DNA of 64,000 bases. Source: Muricea muricata. Lineage: Eukaryota; Cnidaria; Anthozoa; Malacalcyonacea; Plexauridae. The stretch spans positions 28,243,282-28,307,281 of the forward strand of contig OY979718.1 of the NCBI GenBank assembly GCA_963855995.1, written 5' to 3'. The position numbers and the translations under genes were made by a program. The notes below the pieces were generated by a model. That model made no database searches and was not told the DNA's origin. It saw nothing but the letters and a program-made list of their open reading frames with translations. Positions 22,215 to 34,400 of the stretch are shown here, piece by piece; the first letter of the stretch is position 1, and each line of letters starts with the position of its first letter.

Positions 22215-23240
22215 ATGAAGCATATGGCGTTTACAATGAATACATCTTTTAATTTTACAAACGAGAGCAGCACCCATGGATACAACGTATCTTACGTTCG
22301 CGGTCCTCTCATCATGGCTGGATTAATTATCTTTAGCATTCAGGCATCGTTTTCCTTGATTGCGAACCTTCTTGTGGTCGTCTTGTTCATCCATCGTACA
22401 AACATGCTTCGAAACTCTCACTACTGTTGTATTTTGAGTTTAGCAGTTACTGACATTCTCACGTCTATTTCAGTTCTCACAAGTCCAAGCTATGGTTTTG
22501 GAGAAAAATTCTACAGCGCAAAAGAATATGGTTACGTAGCACGAGAACTTTATTGCCGTTTCTTATGGATTTCTTCTTTACCATTTACTCTTGGAGTTGC
22601 ATCGCTTTATATATCAGCCGTGCTTTCTTTCGAACGATGGTTAGCTGTAAGACGATGCATATTCTACAAAAGCCGGTTTAAACATCGTCATATGAATGCA
22701 CTAATCATTGCTTCTTACGTTTTGGCTTTCGTGAGTGAAGTCCCTTTTCTCATCTATGTTGAAGGCATTTACGATCATCCGACTGAAATCTGTCAATATA
22801 ATTTTTTACTTATCGAGAACAGCGTTTATTTATGCCTGTTATGTGGAAAGTTACTTTTCCAAACAGCTTTACCATTAGCGTTTATTACATTTGCATACAT
22901 AGATGTGTTTCGTGGTATCAGGGCATCACTTCGTTTCGCAACGTCTGCTGGAGCTGAAAGTGTCAATAGCGTTAAAAGATTGAAGAAAGTAACTAATATA
23001 GCAGCCATAACAACATTTGTACTTGTGGTTTGTTGGCTACCGAGTGCTGTTTGGTATTTTGCATTATTGATTGTGGACGATCCTGTCGTCAAAGCTTTTG
23101 TCGATCGGTCTTTTATGTTTGTTACGTTACTTGTCTCTTGTAACTGCTGCATTAATCCTTGTGTTTACGTATTTTCAAATCCTGAATTGCGCAATGCTCT
23201 CAGAGGTCTATATCGTCAATATCAACCTAATGCTAGATAG
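22215..23240 (+). CDS. Intronless rhodopsin-class GPCR 2
   Basis: 341 residues, the longest of the set because of a longer N-terminus rich in glycosylation sites (NTS at 9, NFT at 13, NES at 16, NVS at 24). Landmarks: TM2 LAVTD with Asp80; Cys114 and Cys193; ERW at 140-142 followed by [21 protein letters not shown] after TM5; KRLKKVT at TM6 entry; CWLP at 273-276; NPCVY at 314-318; tail of about 20 residues. An in-frame Met at residue 4 or 8 could be the real start. AATAAA lies at 23643. Same strand and same family as the other three receptors. Confidence 0.92.
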   Translation: MKHMAFTMNTSFNFTNESSTHGYNVSYVRGPLIMAGLIIFSIQASFSLIANLLVVVLFIHRTNMLRNSHYCCILSLAVTDILTSISVLTSPSYGFGEKFYSAKEYGYVARELYCRFLWISSLPFTLGVASLYISAVLSFERWLAVRRCIFYKSRFKHRHMNALIIASYVLAFVSEVPFLIYVEGIYDHPTEICQYNFLLIENSVYLCLLCGKLLFQTALPLAFITFAYIDVFRGIRASLRFATSAGAESVNSVKRLKKVTNIAAITTFVLVVCWLPSAVWYFALLIVDDPVVKAFVDRSFMFVTLLVSCNCCINPCVYVFSNPELRNALRGLYRQYQPNAR

Positions 23241-23930
23241 TTTACAGGAGCTGCACCTCATATGTATAACCACCTCATTTCGTAACATAGTATCGTTTGC
23301 ATTTTGAATCACCTTCGTTTTAACTGGAAACATTTTAAAAAGCGTTTTCTGAAGATTCGCCAGAAGATCAGCTAGCCGCTTCCACGAGTGTTGTACACAG
23401 TTTTCAAAAAGACGACTGAAGATGAGTAGGCTTACTATTCCATACCACTCTCGTACCATCGCCGTGCGATTTTATGCACAATTCACATTGAAAATTTGCG
23501 CACAGTCCGATGATGAAACAATGCGTTGCCTTTCATCTACCGCCACTGAGACTCCTGTTTCACTACGCACGTTTTGCAAAGTTACTTTCACCATGTATAT
23601 CTAAACTATGTATATCTATCACATTAAATTGGGTATTTAGACAATAAAACGTCGTTGAAAGACTAATGATGCGATGGAAAATGTCATTGCATGTAGTAGA
23701 CACACTCCGCAGCTAAGGTATACCCATACAACTAAGAAATGCCTCACTTTTGACGGACTAATATGTTCATGCCAAGAAATCACATCCACAGCGTTAGCGA
23801 CTTGCCATGCGTCCTGCACCAAGTCAAAGGTAGCTTTGTAATGCACAGGAGCCTAGCTGTATGATACATGCATGTTATATCAGCCTATACAGGGTGAGTA
23901 AAAAATACTGACGCCCTTTCAATTGGAGCA

Positions 23931-24308
23931 TTCCCCTTTTAGACAAACTTTTGAGTTAGGAATATTCATTAGCACAGCTGGAAAGATCAATTTTAGTAAA
24001 GTGGTGAAGTTTGGTTGCAAAATATTGTAAATGAGGAAAATATAACCCCGTGAAGTTTGCAAATTTCGTATACTTTGGTATTATGCGCGGAAAAGTGTAA
24101 TCAGAATTCGAAATGTGATTACACTTTTCCGCGCATAATACGAAAGTGTGCAAAATTTGCAAACTTCGCAGGACTATATTTTCCACATTTTGCAATATTT
24201 TTTAACAAAACTTCACCATTTTATTAAATTTAGGATCTTCTTTCCAGCTGTGCTAATGAATATTTCTAATTCAAAAGTTTGTCTAAAAGGGAATGGTCTG
24301 TTCCAATT
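23931..24308. mobile_element. Palindromic element, copy 1 (nested)
   Basis: Nearly its whole 378 bases fold back on themselves. TTCCCCTTTTAGACAAACTT at the left pairs with GTTTGTCTAAAAGGGAA at the right, and the centre is GTGTAATCAGAATTCGAAAT. A second copy stands alone at 52601-52979, which defines its limits. Confidence 0.82.
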
Positions 24309-24704
24309 AGCCGCAAATTTCGTTACAGTTTATTCCCATGGCTGTCATGGGTCACAGAGAACAGATAGTGACTTACAGAGGGAGTAAAAAACTGATACTA
24401 TTGAAATTCAAACTAGCATCATTCCCTTCTTGCAATATGACAGACGTTGATATAAAACAAAATCTAATTGGGGAATTTAAAATCCTGTGGAATTTAAAAT
24501 GATAATTCTAGCGTGTAAGATTTGTCAGAAACAAGACAAAGTCAGAAACAAGACAACAATGCAGACCTATGGGAATAAACCGTTGCACAGATTACTATTG
24601 TACCAGATGTCTATCTTCGTGTTTTCGCAAGGTAAATTTGTGTTCTCGATTTTCACTCTGATCACGAATTGCACTCGTCATTTTTCGCATTATCACGTAT
24701 GTTG

Positions 24705-24875
24705 CGCTTACTAAGAACATGGCGGACACTTGCGTCAGACTCGCGTCCAGGCCAGGCCTTTGTCAGACATGCATAGGTTTTAGACTCGGTTAGACTGTTG
24801 CTTACGTTGTATGGCGTGGATTGCGCTTACTAAGAACATGGCGGAAATCTTTCGTCAGCTCGCGTAAGCAGTCAA
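24705..24875 (+). repeat. Direct duplication with AAGAACATGGCGGA
   Basis: TTGCGCTTACTAAGAACATG followed by GCGG occurs at about 24705-24730 and again at about 24824-24846. Each is followed by a related TCGTCAG..CTCGCG word. It sits in the centre of the outer element. Confidence 0.65.
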
Positions 24876-24999
24876 AAACTTGTAACAGAAATTTGGCGAA
24901 GATAGACATCTGGTACAATAGTAATCTGTGACCGTAGTGATTCGCGGCTAATTTGAATTTGAAAGGGCATCCGTTTTTTTACGCACCCTGTACACAGGG

Positions 25000-25737
25000 T
25001 GTATAAAAAAAGTAGACAATTTTGAAACGGCTCTCAACCTCGCGAAGCGGCTTGAAGTATGCAGTTTTTTTATTAATATACACTGCTTGGGTACTTGCGG
25101 TATAGAATAAATAAAAAAATAACACATTAAAATACACATTAAAATAGCTTGCGCGCGAAATTTAAATGCTTGAAAGTAATTTTGAGTTGGTAGGTATAAA
25201 TGTGTTAGGTGTTTTCTTGCTGTTGCAAATTTCAAGAAATTTGCGGATTGAGTTTATTTAAGCCATTCAAAACGTCGTGCGAACGTATATTTTTCTCGAT
25301 AAGAATCGTTTTTCTGAGGAAATGTTCCAATTTTAATTAAATGTCCCTTAAGAGTTTTGTGCAAATTAGGTAAATACAATACAATACATTAAACATGCAC
25401 AAAGCTACTTTCGCTAAAAATATGGAAGTTCGCGCGACGTTTTGAACGGCATAAACTCGGGCAAATTTTCTAAAATTTGCACAGCAATATAGCACTCGAC
25501 AAATTTTCCATCTACCAAGTTAAAATTACTTTTAAGCATTTAAGTTTTGCGCGCAAAGCATATTTAACTTGTCATAAGACACTACCCCCCCCCCCCCCGT
25601 CCCGTATTGAAGTTTTAAATTGCTCATTTTTTGGTTTATTCTAGATTATAAGTACCAAGACAATCCATTTTAATAAAAAAGCATCGTACATTGAGGCGCT
25701 TCGCGAAACAGAGAGCGATTTCAGATTTGTCTACAAA
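25000..25737. mobile_element. Second long palindromic element (arms about 330 bases)
   Basis: The left arm (about 25015-25345) and right arm (about 25395-25735) are imperfect reverse complements. Examples are GTAGACAATTTTGAAACGGC / TGTAGACAAATCTGAAATCG and TTTAAATGCTTGAAAGTAAT / TTAAATGCTTAAAAGTAATT (right arm read in complement). The left end carries CAGGGTGTATAAAAAAAGTA, like the adjacent element, but the right end lacks it. A run of 14 C (25585-25598) lies only in the right arm. Confidence 0.75.
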
Positions 25738-26079
25738 TCTGGAAGTGTTAACGTAACACCAAAATGGGTGTAAATTGTTGCAACGTACGCTACCGACACC
25801 AATTAGGGTTAGCTAACACTAATTTTGGCGTTTATTCACACTTTCGTAGTGTTAGATATTTGCCATATTACATTACATAGTTACATTACATTTGTCATGT
25901 CATTAGTTTTTCATTAATTTCAAAAGTTCCTCCATATCTGATGCTCATACTTGCATGTGTCAAAATCTACACATCCTGACACTTTGGCCCTTTAAAAAAG
26001 TTGGAACTCTTCATCAATCCATTGTCGGATAGTGGAAATTGTGGCATTAACCATTGCTTAAATAGGATCTTTCTATTTT

Positions 26080-26234
26080 CAGTGGCGTAGCCAGCTTCGA
26101 TAATTGGAGGGGCGAATATTCATATATTTGTGTTCACAGACCTTAAAAACAATCGATTTCAAAAGAAATTAATGATGCAAAACATGATACATGAATATTC
26201 GCCCCTCCAATTATCGACGCTGGCTACGCCACTG
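26080..26234. mobile_element. hAT-like MITE
   Basis: Terminal inverted repeats CAGTGGCGTAGCCAGC.. and ..GCTGGCTACGCCACTG. The inner arms also pair (AATTGGAGGGGCGAATATTC). The flanks tctatttt and actatttt match at 7 of 8 positions, fitting the 8-base target duplication of hAT elements. Confidence 0.85.
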
Positions 26235-26235
26235 A

Positions 26236-27655
26236 CTATTTTATGAGTTCGAGTTAATGAAACCGATTTCGAGTTGATGAAATCGAGTTATGAGTTCGAG
26301 TTCAGAAATCGAGTTAGTATTTTTGTCAGCGGTAAATTTTATTAATATATGATAATTCATTCACTCCATGTGTTTGTCAAAATGATGGAAACAAACTCGA
26401 CGAAAGCGGTATGAAATCAACATATTTCAATGCCTTTTTACATGGAAAATATTTTTATTAATTAATCGTCTCATTTATCATTTATGAAAGGTCATTACTA
26501 TTGAAGATAAAGCGACAGAAAGGTATATGTGTGTGACATTTATTGACATTTTAGACAATAACTATTAAGAATATATAAAATGACCTTTTGCTGTTATTGC
26601 AAATTTTATAAGTTGATGTGTCATTTCCATCTGCTATATCTAAAATTACACTTTACCGTTACTATGCCTAGAATTAAGTTATGCGGAGGTGGTGAAATCA
26701 CTACCAGAATCAACAACAATCCTACTCATCGTACTTTCTGACAGTGATGATGCAAGTGAAGCATGCACAGTTGTTAAAACACCAATGGCAATGTGAGATT
26801 AGAGAGGTAAGTTTTATTAATACAAAGTTCAGGTTTTCAGACAGTTTGGAGTTAGGAAATATTTAGTTAGTGAAACAAATGAACTTGCCCAATGCAGGGG
26901 GTGGATAAAATATGATCTGGTAGTGCTAATAAATATAATGGTATATTGTTGTTCGTATTATGCATGCCAATGTACAAATAATTACACTTTGCACTGTTGA
27001 ATTTTTTGCTAGATATTTTGTCACGTACAACAAAGTCTTTGTATATTTCTTGTTGTGTGATCTTCTCGAGGGATTTGGGCCATTGACATAAATATACCTG
27101 GACTGCCTGCTCGCAATATTTTCGCTTGAATTTTGCGTTATCAGTTCAAAATCACGAAGGCTGACGAATACTGACGAAAAATGACGAATATGAGAATGAT
27201 TGAACATCGCTGGCTCTTAAATAATACAAAAAATACTGGTCAGCAGTCAACTTCAGGAACAAACACTCTCATATTTCGGCCATATTTGATAACGCTTTTC
27301 AAAGCCGAGCGGGCAGTCCAGATGTATATATGTCAATGATTTGGACGCGCAAGTGAAAGAATCACGGCACGATCTCAAAAAGGAATTTTGCACATTTTGG
27401 CCAATTGGGGAAATTTTAAATAAAAATTTGCTTCCGGACATCGTAAAGACCTGCAACTAAACTTATGTGAAAATTACTTGAAGAGAAGTGAGTATGTTGC
27501 CATTTTGACACTGATTTTTACCTCGAATTTAACTTATTTCACCTAGAACTCGACTTTTCAACTCGAATTCGATTTTTTAACTCGAACTCGATTTTTCAAC
27601 TCGAACTCGATTTTTCAACTCGAACTCGATTCTTCAACTCGAACTCATAAAGATT
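26236..27655. mobile_element. 1.4 kb element with TIRs made of tandem GAGTTCGAGTT units
   Basis: The left end (26240-26310) has repeats of GAGTTCGAGTT..GAAATCGAGTT. The right end (27530-27650) has the complementary array, with about four copies of an 18-19 base unit containing AACTCGAACTCGATTTTTC. Inside, 27050-27215 and 27225-27390 form a second imperfect palindrome (GACTGCCTGCTCG / CGAGCGGGCAGTC). No transposase-like frame is present. The composition resembles foldback elements with iterated ends. Confidence 0.6.
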
Positions 27656-28323
27656 ACAAACTCACTTAAATACCATTTGATATCAACAATTACCAATAAA
27701 ACTTTTAAAATAGTTTTATTAACGAAACATGAATTATCTTTGTGTTGTACAGAACATCACGTCATGCACGATTTACACGTGCCACGGACGTCTTTTAATA
27801 GAGGGTTTAAGCTAGGAGTCCGTTACGGCAAACGATAAACCTGTGGGCAAGGAATAACTTTACGCTGTTCGGTAAGCTCAATGATAAAATGGAAAGTCTG
27901 TGTTTAAATCAGTGGTTCAAATGGAAACGCAAATGACTCTTGTGTTAGGAAAGAAAGAAAGTATAAAGAATTAAAAAGATTTGAATTTCGCGTTTGCCGT
28001 TACTCTAAAGTAAAGCTTAACGTACTAATGTCCAAACAAGCAAAACGAGTCTTATAACACGTGTAGCGTTTTTGAAAATTAATAACCACACTTCTTCTCG
28101 AATGTTGAATGTATACGTTGGTCTATCTGTTTCGTTGAGTAGAGTTTTCACTTCTTCGGCTACTCAACAACTACTGCCAAAATTCAACTGGGGCGATCCC
28201 TTTATAGTAATGGTTGTAGCACTTGTCGTACACGTGAACAAAAGGTGGGCTGACGTCGACTTGGCCAGTCAGGTTTAAGATCATGGATTTCGGAACTCTC
28301 GCACTAGCTCTTTTCCTTTGTAG
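27656..28323. other. No gene recognised
   Basis: AT-rich spacer between the inverted-repeat element and the pentanucleotide array. The open frames here show no family motif. Confidence 0.35.
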
Positions 28324-28541
28324 GGCAAGGCAAGGCAAGGCAAGGCAAGGCAAGGCAAGGCAAGGCAAGGCAAGGCAAGGCAAGGCAAGGCAAGGCAAGG
28401 CAAGGCAAGGCAAGGCAAGGCAAGGCAAGGCAAGGCAAGGCAAGGCAAGGCAAGGCAAGGCAAGGCAAGGCAAGGCAAGGCAAGGCAAGGCAAGGCAAGG
28501 CAAGGCAAGGCAAGGCAAGGCAAGGCAAGGTAAGGTAAGGT
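28324..28541. repeat. (GGCAA)n pentanucleotide array
   Basis: About 40 perfect copies, ending in two TAAGG variants next to the LINE 3' end. On the LINE's strand it reads (TTGCC)n after TTACC, directly after the polyadenylation-like AATAAAGTTTTA. Open frames through it in several phases are repeat artefacts. Confidence 0.97.
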
Positions 28542-30300
28542 AAAACTTTATTTAAAATAACACGCTAGCCTCGTCAAGATTAGCTGATTTCCACGAGGGG
28601 CGTGTTGACATCGCTCATAAAAATATACGTATACAAACACTTATACAATAAATTACAACAATTATAAAACAAAATACATGTACAGATTCGCAATCATAAC
28701 ATAATATAAGATACCAAATCAGAATTTGAGAGCGCGTATTCCATTTTTAAAGTCAGTAAGCGTATCGGAATTACGCAAATCTGTTGGCAGAGAATTCCAA
28801 AGCTTAGCTCCGGAATAAGAGAAACTTTTCTTGAGTTTTTCAGTTTTAGGATGAGGCAGTTGCAATGAGGTATGGGAACCCGTAAGGTCATATTCTGTAA
28901 TATCACTTTTGGGCACAAAAAGATCGGCAAGCGAGCTCGGAGCCAAGCCATTTAGAACTTTGTACATATGCAGTGCTTTTGTCTTGGCTCGTCGAGTCTC
29001 AAGCGGTTCCCAACCTAGCATATCTAGTGCTTCAGATCCAGGGATATCATTACTCATACCCAATACTACCCTTGCAGCCCTATTCTGGAGTTTTTGCAGT
29101 CTGTTAGAGAGGCCGTTTCCTAGAGTGTCCCATACCTCACTGCAATAATCAAAATGAGGATGTATTAAAGCATTGTAGACAGAGATTAAAGTGTCTCTGT
29201 CAACAAAATCTCGAATTCTTCTTATGGCTCCAATTCCCGAGGAAACCCTTTTAGCAACGATATCAATGTGGTTAGTCCATTTGAGTTTATTATCAATATT
29301 GACACCAAGGACTCGACTTTTGAATACTTGTTTAATTTTGGTTTGGTCGATTTTGATGATTGGCTGAGTGACAAGATTGTTTCTTTTGTAATCAGAGCCG
29401 ATGAGCATGAATTCGGTTTTGCAACATTCAGGCTCAATTTATTGGCCAACAGCCATTCCTTTATACGTGCTAGGTCATTATTCATGGCCAACTCAACTTC
29501 CTCTATGGTCTCACCAGCCACCGTAAGATTAGTATCATCAGCAAATAATCGAGAAGAAGCCTGGTTGAGACATTCTGGCAAGTCATTTATGTATATTAGG
29601 AAGAGGAGTGGACCAAGAATGGACCCCTGGGGAATACCACATTTCACATTCCTTTCTGATGACATCTTATCAGCCAATTGGCATTTCTGTGTGCGATCAG
29701 ACAAATAAGATTGTATCAAGGCTAAAGCGCAACCAGTAACTCCATATAGCTCAAGTTTACGTAACAAAATTTCGTGGTTGACAGTATCGAACGCCTTTTT
29801 AAGATCCAGAAATACAACCAAATTATACAATTTGCGATCCATGTTAACATACCAACTATTTGTACTGTCAAGAAGAGCTGAGGCAGTTGAGTGGAAATCA
29901 CGAAAACCAAATTGCTGTTTCAAAAGTATCGAATTTTCATTAAAATATCTGTATAGCTGATCATGAATAATTCTTTCCATCAGCTTACTAACTGCGGGCA
30001 GAATTGAAATTGGTCTATAGTTTTCAGGAAGGCTCCGTGGTCCCTTTTTATAGACCGGAAGCAGTCTGGCAATCAAATGGAAAACAGCAAGTAAGAGTAC
30101 TGTAGTTAAAAATATATGTAAGGGACGGTGCAATAGTACAAGCTGCCGCTTTTAGGACCTTGCTAGATATTTTATCAAAGCCAGTAGTTTTAGTGCTAGA
30201 TAAGGCGTTTAAGGCGTTGTCGTTTAAGGCGTTGTCGCACTGTCTTAGTCGGTTAAATGCTCCCTCAATATTGTTTAAAAAATGTTCAAAACTTAACTTA
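28541..30300 (-). mobile_element. LINE copy 2 (CR1/L2/Jockey-like), 5'-truncated
   Basis: The RT domain is on the - strand from about 30290: [53 protein letters not shown], then the active site RLFADDTNL, intact. The C-terminal region (28719-29408) has HPHFDYCSEVWD, LQNRAARVVLG and SYSGAKLWNSLP. The two halves are separated by one single-base deletion in an A-run near 29430; otherwise the frame is clean, suggesting a fairly recent insertion. The 3' UTR contains GGAAATCAGC and GAGGCTAGCGTG, shared with LINE copy 1. The endonuclease and ORF1 are absent. Confidence 0.9.
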
Positions 30301-30954
30301 CTTCGTAAAACTTACTTAGTAAAACTTAATATCTCTATATATGTTAACTCAATTTAAAGGTTTGACTTTTACTTTGAGACAATTTTACAATACTATATTT
30401 TTATAACCTGACCGCGCGAAATATGCCTGCAAATGATTGACGTCGTCAAAGCCTCAAACCTGTACACGTGCAGGTACACGTGGAATTTTCCTTATGTAAA
30501 TGAATCCGATCACGTTGTATGGTTTTTGTATCAACCCTTAAAAAGTGCAAATATAATTAGTTATTCTGTGATCCCAAATAGAAATGATAACTGGCATGTT
30601 TGTGTGAGATACAAACTTTATTTACTTTATCTGTTCTTTCCACAGAACTAAGCCCATTATCTTTCCCACTGACGCATATATTGTTTATCTTGCCTGGAGA
30701 ACTTAACTTGGCTATTTTTGTATTAATATACCATTTCCTAACACGTGAAAATTGTGTTGGCAGGCCGAAACTATTTCCGATCTTTTACTAAGCAAGCAAG
30801 TTTTTCCTCCAAACATAAATTACATACTTTGGATCCCTTTATTATTGGCCACGTTATGGTGAAATCTGTTTTGTTTTGTTTGAAGTGCCAAACGTGTTTC
30901 GAAGTTCCATTTCGTTTGAACATTTTTTGTGTGTGAAAGATGTAACATGATGCC
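30301..30954. other. Spacer between two LINEs
   Basis: No gene recognised. Short open frames at 30433-30936 have no family features. Confidence 0.35.
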
Positions 30955-31479
30955 TTAAATAATCGGTTGCCTAGCTCTAAATTCGCAAAGAAAAAGACCG
31001 TGGTTATTGCAGGAGACTCCATCGTGAAAAATGTCATCGGAGCCAAAATGAGTAGTGGTGATCCTAATCATTTTTACATAGTTCAATCTTTCTCTGGAGC
31101 AACGCTTGCGGACATGAATGACTTTGTAAAGCCTTTAACAAGACGAAAGCCAGGCAAGTTAATGACTTAAAACATTCACCACCAAGACACATAGCTGAGT
31201 CCATCGTCAATCTTGCGACTAATATCAACGACGAATCATCTGAGACAAAAGTGGGTATCTCAACTTTGTTGATAAGAAATGATAATAATAATATATCTGT
31301 TAAAGTTAATCAGGTTAATAGTATTTTAAAGGAATTTGTAATCAACGTAAAATACCATTATTAGTGAATACTAATATTATCAGCACTCATCTAAACTCTA
31401 AAGGACTTCGTTTGAATAGACAGAGTAGTGCAACTCTCCAAAGAAACTGTAAAGATTTTGCTAATGATTTGTTTAATTG
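30955..31479 (+). pseudogene. LINE ORF1 remnant with SGNH-esterase-like domain
   Basis: KKTVVIAGDSIVKNVIG holds the GDS nucleophile box of the esterase-like domain found in ORF1 of CR1-type LINEs. QSFSGATLADMNDFVKPL follows. After a frameshift near 31165 the domain continues with HIAESIVNLATN, VGISTLLIRND and a C-terminal LHLNSKGLRL-like block, ending at TGA 31477-31479. In this family the domain is thought to aid ribonucleoprotein or membrane interaction; that is inference. Confidence 0.65.
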
Positions 31480-34400
31480 ACTGCATGACTCTGTGCCGTG
31501 TGGGGTATCTGCTACAGTCGGTTATGATCAAACGAGTGATATTACCAGCGAATCTATTGATGAATCTAATACTGCTACAGTCGATAATAAACAAACAAAT
31601 AATGTTATTAGTGAACCTAAGAACTTTCTACCCAATAAGCGAGGCTTTAAATTAGCCTTCTTAAATATTACTAGTCTAATTAAGCACTTAGATGAACTTC
31701 GAGTACTTCTTGTTAACAGCCCGGTCGATGTTCTGGCCATAAACGAGACAAGGCTTGATTCAAATATCACAGATAATGAAGTACATATTTCTGGATATGA
31801 AATAGTTCGTCGAGTTCGAAATATCAATGGTAGGTACGGTGGGGGCGTTTGCTTTTACGTTCGCTCAACAATTAATGTTTTACCGCGACACGACCTATCT
31901 ATTGATCAAATTGAGAATTTGTGTATTGAAATCCGCAAGCCTAGCTCAAAGCCTTTTCTCGTTACAGCATGGTATAGACCACCTGACTCGGCTGTTGACA
32001 AATTCCAGTATTTCAAGACACTAGTCGGCAAATTAGATGCTGAAAATGTTGAATTTTATTTCTTGGGTGAACTAAACTGTAACTTAAAGTCAGCTACTCT
32101 AGATGACTAGATCATAACTCGAATTTGCCAATCTTTTTAATCTACGTCAACTAATAGATGAATCGACTCGAATTACTGCGTCATCCTCAACTTTAATTGA
32201 CGTAATATTCACCAATGTGCCGGATAAAATTGTTTGCGCCGGTGTCTCTCATATCGGCATTAGTAATCATAGTTTAGTGTATGCTTTTCGTGAACTTTCA
32301 GCTGGATTTTCTTCTAAAGGTCATTCTACTGTGACTTACAGAAATTTCAAAAATTTCAATTCTACCAACTTCAGAAATGACATGCGTCAACAGAATTGGG
32401 ATGATATATTGAATTATGATGATCCTAATGATATGTGGCATGTTTGGAAGGACACATTCAACAATGTTGCTGAAAGACATGCCCCTCTACAAACTAAACG
32501 CGTTAGGGTATCTAAATCGCCTTGGATCACACCCGAATTGAAACAGTGTATGCATGAAAGGGATGTTCTCAAGATAAAAGCGTCCCGTTCGAACGATCCT
32601 GACGACTGGACAGTTTTCAAAAGATCTCGAAATTTGGTAAATAGTGAAATCAAAAATGCTAAAGCATTGTATTATGCAAATGCTTTGCATGAAAACTAGA
32701 ATAATTTAAAAAAGACTTGGAACATTATTAATGAACTCACATCGAGAAAACAACGTAATTCTCATGTGAGTGAATTAAAAGTTAATGGTTCCTCGATCAC
32801 TAATCCACAAGAATTGTCTAATGAGTTCAATGATTATTTTGTCAACATTGGCCCTAAACTTGCTGACAAAATAACATGTAATCAAAATACGAACTCATAT
32901 ATGGAGTATCTAGAACCTCTTGACAATGGAATTAATTTCCAAATGAAGACCATAACATCGTCTGATGTCTTTTCTATGCTATCTAAATTAAGCAAGTCTA
33001 AAGCAACTGGCCTGGATCGAATAACAGCTAGATTGCTACGTGAATGCCCTGATCTTATTGCAGATTCACTTTGTTTAATATTTAACCACTCCATTAATAG
33101 TGGTGTTTTTCCGGACGAGTGGAAGTGTTCAAAAGTTATACCGCTATTTAAACAAGGTGAACGACATGATCCAAATAACTATCGGCCCTTCTCAATCATT
33201 CCAGTTGCTGCAAAAGTCTTTGAAAGAATAATATATGATCAAGTCAAGGCTTTTATTGATGAAAACAAATTATTTTTCAAAAGTCAATCTGGCTTTCGTA
33301 GCCTTCATTCGACTGTTACAGCTCTTCTTGAGGCGACTAATGATTGGGCGTACAATATCGATTGCGGTAATGTTAATGCCGTTGTATTCCTGGATCTTAA
33401 AAAAGCCTTTGATACCGTTGATCATGAAATTCTAGTCTCTAAACTAAATGCTTGCGGAATTCGGCATGGAGCTAATGATTGGTTCAAGTCCTATTTAAGT
33501 GATCGTACACAAAAAAGTCTTGTGAATGGTTTTCTATCCGAAGACCGATTTATATCCTGTGGGGTCCCACAAGGAACAATTTTAGGACCTCTTCTATTTC
33601 TACTCTACATCAATGACTTGCCAAATTGTCTCAAACATTGCCATCCACGGATGTTTGCTGACGACACTCACTTAACATATTCTGCTGCAAATGTTCATGA
33701 TATCGATCAGAACTTGAATCAAGATCTTAAGAGTATTAGTGAGTGGCTAGCCGCGAATAAACTTACATTAAATACATCTAAGACAGAATTCATGTTGATC
33801 GGTTCTAGGCAGAGGATTAGGACTTTTCACTCGTCTCCTACCTTAACAATCAATGAAACTCCAATTAATTAATTAAACGAGTGGATTGTGTTAAGTCTCT
33901 TGGTTTGAATATTGATGAAAATTTGTCTTGGAATAAACATATTGACAAAATTTCTAAGAAAATCGCATCTGGCATTGGTGCCTTAAAACGCATGAGGCCA
34001 TTTGTCCCCAGCAGCACACTTAAGTATATCTATAGTTCAATTATTCAACCACATTTTGATTACTGTTGCGTTGTTTGGGATAACTGCTCTAAATCTTCTG
34101 CAGATAAGCTACAAAAATTGCAAAATCGAGCTGCAAGAATACTAACTTTTTCTAGCTATGACACTAATGCCGATTTACTCATTAAAAGACTTGGATGGAG
34201 AAAATTAGACTCTCAACGTAAAATTCAAAAAGTTACCATGGTCTATAAATCTCTTAACGGGTTGAATCCCGATTATTTACAGCCTTTGTTTAATTACCGT
34301 AATAGTGTAATCAACTACACATTGAGAGACACTGAGGGCAAGCTAACTATTCCAATGCCCCGTACCAACTATCTAAAGAATAGCTTTGGTTATAGTGGTG

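Larger units (their letters stand above)
23890..24990. mobile_element. TA-flanked inverted-repeat element with nested insertion(s)
   Basis: The left end CAGGGTGAGTAAAAAATACT mirrors the right end, which read inward is CAGGGTGCGTAAAAAAACGG. Both continue with GCCCTTTCAA. TA flanks both ends, the target duplication of Tc1/mariner-like elements. Farther in, GCACAGATTACTATTGTACC (about 24584-24603) is matched by its complement near 24913-24930. The left arm is split by a palindromic element (23931-24308), so insertions post-date the outer element. No transposase. Confidence 0.78.

Noticed and set aside
28171..28543. Four long open frames over the pentanucleotide repeat on both strands
   Set aside because: A 5-base repeat without stops stays open in all frames, so these are repeat artefacts.
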